Source: CAYZJV01 sp049310885 (GTDB lineage Bacteria > Spirochaetota > Spirochaetia > Sphaerochaetales > Sphaerochaetaceae). From it: a stretch of 10,121 nt of DNA. The position numbers and the translations under genes are program-made. The notes below the pieces were generated by a model. It had not been told where the DNA came from. It worked only from the letters and a program-made list of their open reading frames with translations, and made no database searches. Numbering within the stretch: position 1 is the first letter of the stretch; each line of letters opens with the position of its first letter. Where the stretch lies: positions 1-10,121 of the forward strand of contig NZ_JBMDYO010000016.1 in assembly GCF_049310885.1 (NCBI RefSeq), in the 5' to 3' direction. Below, in pieces: positions 5,532 to 10,121 of the stretch.

Positions 5532-6734
5532 TTAGGCCTTCTGCTGCAGGACCTTGACGGCCTCGCCAAGGATCAGTCGTCCATCCACACGTTGGGACCC
5601 GAGGAATCCCACCTGCCCGGTCGGAGCAAACAGTTCGCCCAGGCGCTTGAAGGTACGTCCCTGGCGGTCGGCGATCCAGTAGTACGAGAAGTCCCCGAAG
5701 GCCAGTGTCTTGGCCCCGCTTGCGATTTCGGGCATATAAGCCGAGGTCTTCACCGGACAGCTGAGGATGGTGTCAGGGGTGCCTGCAGTCAGCGAAGGCT
5801 GCCAGATATACTGTCCGTTGCCGTCCTTGAGTTTGCGAAGCGCCTTGACGGTGGCATCGTTGGTCACCCACACCGCATTCTTGCGATACGGAGATCGCAG
5901 TGCATAGTACAGGTCGATGACCTCATCGGCATGCAGGGCGGTCGCGGAAGCCGCGTTGACGCCAATTTGAGCACCTCCGGTGGCCGCGAGGATACCCAGG
6001 GGCTTGCCCGATCCGTCCCCGGTGAAGAACGCCGCCTCTTCCTTGGCTCCGATGCGGCGGGCGAACTCGGTGGCGATGTAAGACTCGATGTCGAACACAC
6101 TGTCGTTGATGAGCTCCTCGGACACCTTGATGATCGTACCCAGCTTGTAGGCGCTGATGGTCACCTGCCCGAAACTGTCGTCGCTCTCAGGATAGGTTCC
6201 CTCCTCATCAATCCATGCCGCCTCACCCTTGGATGCGGAAATGGGAATCTTGCGATCGCCGCTGGCGGTCTGGATGATTCTGGCAATTGAGCGGAACAGG
6301 TTCTCCTCCTCAAGTGCTTTGATGAGGGTGTGCTCGAACTCGTCGGGCACCAGGTAGCCGCCTTCGGTGTCGGTTCCCACCTGCAATGCGTTACGCAAAT
6401 CGGGTGCGTTCTCGCGGCGTCTGAGGTGGTTCCAGAATGCCTTTCGATACTCGTCCGAAGCGCGTCCTGCTTTCTTCTCAGCCTTCTGTGCTCCATCGGG
6501 GCGGCTGGTGATGGGAGAGCCCACGTGTGCGTTCAGCTCGCGCTCGAACGCCTCGATGCGCTCTTGGCGCTCGATCTCGTGGCCCAAATCCACGATCTCA
6601 GCCTCCATCCGTTCGTAAGTGCTCCTGTCCTCGGCGCTCAGGATGCCCTTGTCGTTGCGCTTCGCATCAAGAAATGCCTTCGCCTGTTCCCAGGTCTTCG
6701 CGCGCTGAGCACGCATGTCGTTGATCTTTCCCAT
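5532..6734 (-). CDS. HK97-type major capsid protein, 400 aa
   Basis: Residues 1-70 are charged and heptad-like (AQRAKTWEQAKAFLDAKRND, ERMEAEIVDLGHEIERQERI), matching the delta domain that scaffolds HK97-type shells. A Gly/Pro/Lys linker follows. The mature shell part begins around LRNALQVGTDTEGGYLVPDE (residues 113-132), and the family hallmark E-loop and P-domain region follows (ASGDRKIPI, EEGTYPESDDSFGQVTISAYKLG, VSEELINDS). The C-terminus RVDGRLILGEAVKVLQ is typical. The upstream ClpP-type protease probably removes the delta domain somewhere in residues 90-115; the exact site cannot be read. An AGGAGA site overlapping the protease stop lies 7 nt before the ATG. Length (400 aa) is close to HK97 gp5 (385 aa). 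It is expected to be the most abundant product of the operon. Confidence 0.95.
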   Translation of the reverse strand: MGKINDMRAQRAKTWEQAKAFLDAKRNDKGILSAEDRSTYERMEAEIVDLGHEIERQERIEAFERELNAHVGSPITSRPDGAQKAEKKAGRASDEYRKAFWNHLRRRENAPDLRNALQVGTDTEGGYLVPDEFEHTLIKALEEENLFRSIARIIQTASGDRKIPISASKGEAAWIDEEGTYPESDDSFGQVTISAYKLGTIIKVSEELINDSVFDIESYIATEFARRIGAKEEAAFFTGDGSGKPLGILAATGGAQIGVNAASATALHADEVIDLYYALRSPYRKNAVWVTNDATVKALRKLKDGNGQYIWQPSLTAGTPDTILSCPVKTSAYMPEIASGAKTLAFGDFSYYWIADRQGRTFKRLGELFAPTGQVGFLGSQRVDGRLILGEAVKVLQQKA

Positions 6735-6745
6735 TGTGTTGTCTC

Positions 6746-7474
6746 CTATTGGGGTTTGATGAGATTCAGTCGTTTTTCAAGCTCGCCAAGGGCGGCTCTG
6801 CCTTGTTCAGGTGGCTCCTGGTCCTCTGTGATTGCATAGGTTTCGGTGATCTTGTTCAGCAGCGAGAGCTGGGAGGTGCGAGTGGAGAATGCATACGAAA
6901 CCCCGTTCGAAACTTTCTTCGCATCCTCGAGGATCGCATCGGCGAAGCCCAACTCGATGGCCTTCTTGGCATTCATCCACGTCTCGTTGTCCATCAGGTG
7001 GCTGATCTTCGCCCGGGTGAGATTTGTCTTGATCTCGTAGGCATTCACGATGCTTTCCTTCACCTCATCGAGCATGCCGATGGCCTTTTGCATGTCCTGA
7101 TGGTTGCCATAGGCGAGCGTCATGGGGTTGTGGATCATCATCAATGCGGTGGGCGCCATGAGCACCTTCGTGCCTGCCATCGCGATGACCGAGGCAGCAC
7201 TTGCTGCGATCCCGTCGATCTTCACGGTGATTGCCCCCGGATAATCCATGAGCATCGCGTAGATGCGACTCGCTGCGATGCAGTCCCCACCGGGGCTGTT
7301 GATCCACACGGTCACCTCGCCGCTGTCGGCGAACAGCTCGCTTCGGAACTGCTCGGGGGTGATGTCATCATCGAACCAGCTCTCCTCGGCGATCGTGCCC
7401 GAAAGCTCAAGGATTCTCGCTCTGCCTTCGTCTTCGCTCTGGTTTTTCCATTGCCAGAACTTCTTGTTCTTCAT
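6746..7474 (-). CDS. ClpP-type prohead maturation protease, 242 aa
   Basis: A serine protease of the Clp/S14 family. Visible features are the oxyanion/substrate strand VWINSPGGD (residues 57-64), nucleophile Ser92 in GIAASAAS, and His115 in MMIHNP. The third triad residue is probably Asp162 in LMDNETWMNAKKA, before GFADAIL. All key residues are present, so it should be active. It would cleave the capsid delta domain and itself inside the prohead. The start at 7474 is fixed by an AGGAGG site 6 nt upstream and by the first conserved strand (ILELSG, residues 21-26), which leaves no later start. Its first 68 nt overlap the end of the portal gene in another frame. The 60-residue tail after the protease core is charged and variable. 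Confidence 0.93.
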   Translation of the reverse strand: MKNKKFWQWKNQSEDEGRARILELSGTIAEESWFDDDITPEQFRSELFADSGEVTVWINSPGGDCIAASRIYAMLMDYPGAITVKIDGIAASAASVIAMAGTKVLMAPTALMMIHNPMTLAYGNHQDMQKAIGMLDEVKESIVNAYEIKTNLTRAKISHLMDNETWMNAKKAIELGFADAILEDAKKVSNGVSYAFSTRTSQLSLLNKITETYAITEDQEPPEQGRAALGELEKRLNLIKPQ

Positions 7475-8735
7475 TACTCTCCTCCTGGGATGTGTTGGTA
7501 ACCTTGTCTGCGAATGCCCCTGCCCGAGAGAGGGGGAGCATGTTTCCGTTGATGAGGTAGAGGTTTCCTCCGTCCTCGTCGTCTATGAGGTCCATGTCCT
7601 CCAGCGTTCGGATATCGTTGGCGCTCATCCATCCGTTCTGACGCGCGGTGGCATACCCGCCCATGCGGCTCTGGTAGTCGCCACGCAACAGCCCCTCGAC
7701 ATTGAAGCGGAAGAAGTGCGTCTTCTTCTCACCAGCATCCAACAGTGCACGCGAGAGAGATTGCTCCCAGCGGATGACCCACGGATCGAGAGTGTATTTG
7801 ACGAACTCCAACGACTGTTGCTCGATGTTGCTGAACGAGGACTTCTCCAGGTCCCCTACCATGTGAGGGGGGACGCGGAAGATGCGTGCGATCTCGTTGA
7901 TCTGGAACTTGCGTGTCTGCAGGAACTGCGCCTGCTCAGGTGAGATCGAAATCGGCGTGTATTTCATTCCCTCTTCGAGCACCGCAACCTTGTGCGAGTT
8001 GGAAGAGCCGCCGAACTGGCCCTGCCACGTATCACGCAGGCGTATAGGGTCCTTCACTGTTCCCGGGTGCTCCAGCACCCCGCTTGGGGCAGCGCCGTTG
8101 GCGAAGAACTTCGCCCCATACTCCTCGCAGGCGATCGCCATACCGATGGCATTCTTTGCCATGGCAATCGGCGAGTAGCCCACCAATCCATCAAAGCCGA
8201 GTCCCGGTATGTGCAGCACCTCTGAGGCATCGAGCACCACCGAAGTGCCTTTCATCGTCGGCGCATCCTCGGCACTGGTGGTGTATTGGTAGTAGAGTTT
8301 GCCACTCTTGTCGCGGTCCACCTGCATGCGGTTGGGCATGAGCGGGTACAGTGCGGCCACCTGGCCCTTGCCGTTTCTAATAATCTGCGCATACGCATTT
8401 CCCCAGAGCAGCAGGTGGGTCATCAGTGTCTCGCGGAACACGAAGCTGGTCATCTCCGCATTGGGCTCGCTGTGCAGCAGGGTGTACAGCGGATGCTCGG
8501 TAGCCTTGTGCTTGCTCGCCTCATCGTCGTGACGATAGAGGTGTAGCGGCAGACCTGCTATCGCCTCGGCCAGGATGCGCACGCAGGCATAGACTGCCGT
8601 CATCTGCATCGATGATCGTTCGTTCACCGCCTTGCCGGATGTCGAGCCTCCGAACAGGAAGCTGTATGAGGAAGCGCTGGTCCTGTTTTGCGGCTTGTCA
8701 CGCGTTCTGGTGACCAGCTTGGATATGAGTCCCAT
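7407..8735 (-). CDS. HK97-type portal protein, 442 aa
   Basis: The portal is the dodecameric ring at one capsid vertex through which DNA enters and leaves. The sequence shows the usual start of the HK97 portal family: VNERSSMQMTAVYACVRILA (residues 37-56) then GLPLHLYR. It continues with NAYAQIIRNGKGQVAALYPL, the turn EVLHIPGLGFDGLVGYSPI, and later ISPEQAQFLQTRKFQINEIA with FRVPPHMVGDLEKSSFSNIE. An AGGAGA site lies 7 nt before ATG 8735, and the gene begins 18 nt after the terminase stop. The C-terminal 20 or so residues (Glu/Arg-rich, ending ERRRRQSENP) are coded in the stretch shared with the protease gene. Length is close to HK97 gp3 (424 aa). Confidence 0.95.
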   Translation of the reverse strand: MGLISKLVTRTRDKPQNRTSASSYSFLFGGSTSGKAVNERSSMQMTAVYACVRILAEAIAGLPLHLYRHDDEASKHKATEHPLYTLLHSEPNAEMTSFVFRETLMTHLLLWGNAYAQIIRNGKGQVAALYPLMPNRMQVDRDKSGKLYYQYTTSAEDAPTMKGTSVVLDASEVLHIPGLGFDGLVGYSPIAMAKNAIGMAIACEEYGAKFFANGAAPSGVLEHPGTVKDPIRLRDTWQGQFGGSSNSHKVAVLEEGMKYTPISISPEQAQFLQTRKFQINEIARIFRVPPHMVGDLEKSSFSNIEQQSLEFVKYTLDPWVIRWEQSLSRALLDAGEKKTHFFRFNVEGLLRGDYQSRMGGYATARQNGWMSANDIRTLEDMDLIDDEDGGNLYLINGNMLPLSRAGAFADKVTNTSQEESNEEQEVLAMEKPERRRRQSENP

Positions 8736-8753
8736 AGATGTATCTCCTGATTC

Positions 8754-10121
8754 CTAGATGTAGAGGATGCCTCGATTCTCGTAGACCGATTCGTGCAGAT
8801 CGTTGCCGCACCGGATCGCCCGATCCAGTGCCATGATCGCAGCCACGGCCCCGTCGATCTTTTCGGTGGATTTTTGTTTGTCGGGCTTGATGTTCCCAGC
8901 AGGGTCGGTGCGGATGAAGATGTTGTCCACCATCCAGCGGAGCACCGGGTGCCCCGCATGGGCGAAGGTGCGCTCAAGCACCAGTTTCATCAGTTCCTTG
9001 GTCGGTGGGCTCATGTCCTTGAACCCCTGGCCGAAGGGAACCACCGTGAAGCCCATGCCCTCGAGGTTTTGCACCATCTGCACCGCTCCCCAGCGGTCGA
9101 ACGCGATCTCTCGAATGTTGTACTTCTTTCCCAGATCCTCGATGAAGGCTTCGATATACCCATAGTGGACCACGTTCCCTTCGGTGGTCTGGATGAACCC
9201 TTCGCGCTCCCACACATCGTAGGGTACATGGTCACGCCGCACGCGTAGATCGAGAGTTTCCTCGGGAAGCCAGAAGTAGGGTAGCACCGAGAACTTGTCC
9301 TCTTCATCCCGCGGTGGGAATATCAGGGTGAAGGCGGTGATATCAGTGGTGGACGAAAGATCGAGTCCTCCGTAGCAGATCCTTCCTTCCAATGCCGTCT
9401 CATCCACCGGAAAATCGCAGAGGTCCCATTTCTCCATCGGCATCCAGCGCACTGCTTGTTTGACCCATTGGTTGAGCCGAAGCTGACGGAAGCTGTTCTC
9501 CTCGGCGGGATTCTGGCGTGCACTTTCACACGCTGCCTTCACCTTCTCCAAGGCGATGGTATGTCCCAGCGAAGGATTGGCCTTCTTCCAGGTCTTCGGG
9601 TCCGTCCAGTCGTCGTTTTCATCAGCTCCGTAGATGACCGGGTAGAAGGTCTTATCGTGTTTTCTTCCCTCAAGAATATCCTTGGCCTTCTGATGTTGCT
9701 CATAGCAGATCGAATGCTGGTCGGTGCCCGCGGTGGTGATCAAAAAGAACAGCGGTTGGGTACGCGCATCACCCGAGCCCTTGGTCATCACGTCAAAGAG
9801 CTTTCTATTCGGTTGGGTGTGCAGTTCATCGAAGACCACCCCATGGATATTGAATCCGTGCTTGGAGTAGGCTTCGGCGCTCAGCACCTGATAGAAGCTG
9901 TTGGTCGGCAGGTACACGATACGCTTGGTGGCCGCCAGGATCTTCACGCGCCGGTTCAGCGATGGACACATGCGCACCATGTCCGCTGCCACTTCGAATA
10001 CGATCGAGGCCTGCTGCCGGTCGGCTGCGCATCCATAGACTTCAGCGCGTTCCTCGAAGTCGGCGCAGGTCAGCAGCAGTGCCACCGCGGCGGCGAGCTC
10101 GCTCTTGCCATTCTTCTTGGG
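8754..10121 (-). CDS. terL: Phage terminase large subunit, C-terminal 455 residues (5' end outside window)
   Basis: The frame is open from the window edge to TAG 8756-8754. The first visible residues PKKNGKSE are the Walker A motif of the packaging ATPase. Walker B is VVFDELH (visible residues 95-101) and the coupling motif ITTAGTD (128-134). The RNase H-like nuclease follows with its three acidic positions: Asp254 in GGLDLSSTTD, Asp342 in IREIAFDRW, and Asp423 in EKIDGAVAAIMALD. It cuts concatemeric DNA and powers its translocation into the prohead through the portal. The family is the HK97-like Terminase_1 type, usually about 550-570 aa, so roughly 100 N-terminal residues lie outside. A GTG at 10085 is internal, because coding clearly continues upstream into Walker A. 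Confidence 0.95.
   Translation of the reverse strand, partial: PKKNGKSELAAAVALLLTCADFEERAEVYGCAADRQQASIVFEVAADMVRMCPSLNRRVKILAATKRIVYLPTNSFYQVLSAEAYSKHGFNIHGVVFDELHTQPNRKLFDVMTKGSGDARTQPLFFLITTAGTDQHSICYEQHQKAKDILEGRKHDKTFYPVIYGADENDDWTDPKTWKKANPSLGHTIALEKVKAACESARQNPAEENSFRQLRLNQWVKQAVRWMPMEKWDLCDFPVDETALEGRICYGGLDLSSTTDITAFTLIFPPRDEEDKFSVLPYFWLPEETLDLRVRRDHVPYDVWEREGFIQTTEGNVVHYGYIEAFIEDLGKKYNIREIAFDRWGAVQMVQNLEGMGFTVVPFGQGFKDMSPPTKELMKLVLERTFAHAGHPVLRWMVDNIFIRTDPAGNIKPDKQKSTEKIDGAVAAIMALDRAIRCGNDLHESVYENRGILYI

Noticed and set aside
5487..6290. Long plus-strand reading frame (267 codons) opposite the capsid gene
   Set aside because: It is fully antisense to the unmistakable capsid protein, and the translation shows no domain. 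GC-rich codon use on the other strand explains its openness.
6734..7501. Long plus-strand reading frame (255 codons) opposite the protease gene
   Set aside because: It mirrors the ClpP-type protease, whose active-site motifs are intact on the minus strand. The translation is His/Asp/Leu-rich without pattern, typical of a shadow frame.
1..10121. tRNA genes, CRISPR arrays, insertion sequences, integrase or attachment sites
   Set aside because: I looked for cloverleaf-like segments, regularly spaced repeats, transposase motifs and long terminal repeats and saw none. The short direct similarity GGTTGT-AA at 841 and 1684, flanking the cargo gene, is too short to call an insertion boundary.

Overview
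The window is the packaging, head and proximal tail module of a long-tailed, HK97-type phage or prophage (siphovirus-like), read entirely on the minus strand. From high to low coordinates the order is: large terminase (cut by the window edge at its Walker A motif), portal, ClpP-type prohead protease, major capsid protein, a capsid fibre protein with an Ig-like domain, head-tail connector, HK97 gp10-like protein, a probable tail-completion protein, tail tube protein, tail assembly chaperone, an inserted extra gene, and the start of the tape measure protein (cut by the other edge). Spacing is tight, stops and starts often touch or overlap, and nearly every gene has a purine-rich Shine-Dalgarno sequence.

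The host cannot be named from this. Strong AGGAGG-like ribosome binding sites in a fairly GC-rich genome (about 58-68 % GC in hand-counted lines), together with a capsid fibre of a type I associate with Clostridia phages, suggest a Gram-positive host such as a clostridium. A spirochaete or another anaerobe is equally open.

Two things stand out. First, the tail assembly chaperone carries a classic -1 programmed frameshift signal: eight T in a row in the mRNA-sense strand, a 7-nt spacer, then a perfect 8-bp GC-rich hairpin. It joins a 113-codon N-terminal part to a 94-codon extension, equivalent to lambda gpG/gpGT. Second, a distinctly AT-richer gene (862-1653) sits between the chaperone and the tape measure, where most phages have nothing. 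It has its own strong sigma-70-type promoter with an extended -10, its own ribosome binding site, and two downstream hairpins that look like terminators. That is the layout of a 'moron': a cargo gene independently expressed from the prophage. Its 263-aa product belongs to no family whose function I know, and it is the best candidate here for an undescribed activity such as host protection or superinfection exclusion.

How the parts work together: the terminase cuts and pumps DNA through the portal into a shell of capsid protein that the ClpP-like protease matures. The fibre protein decorates the shell. The connector, gp10-like and completion proteins join head to tail. The chaperone pair coats the tape measure while tube protein polymerises around it.
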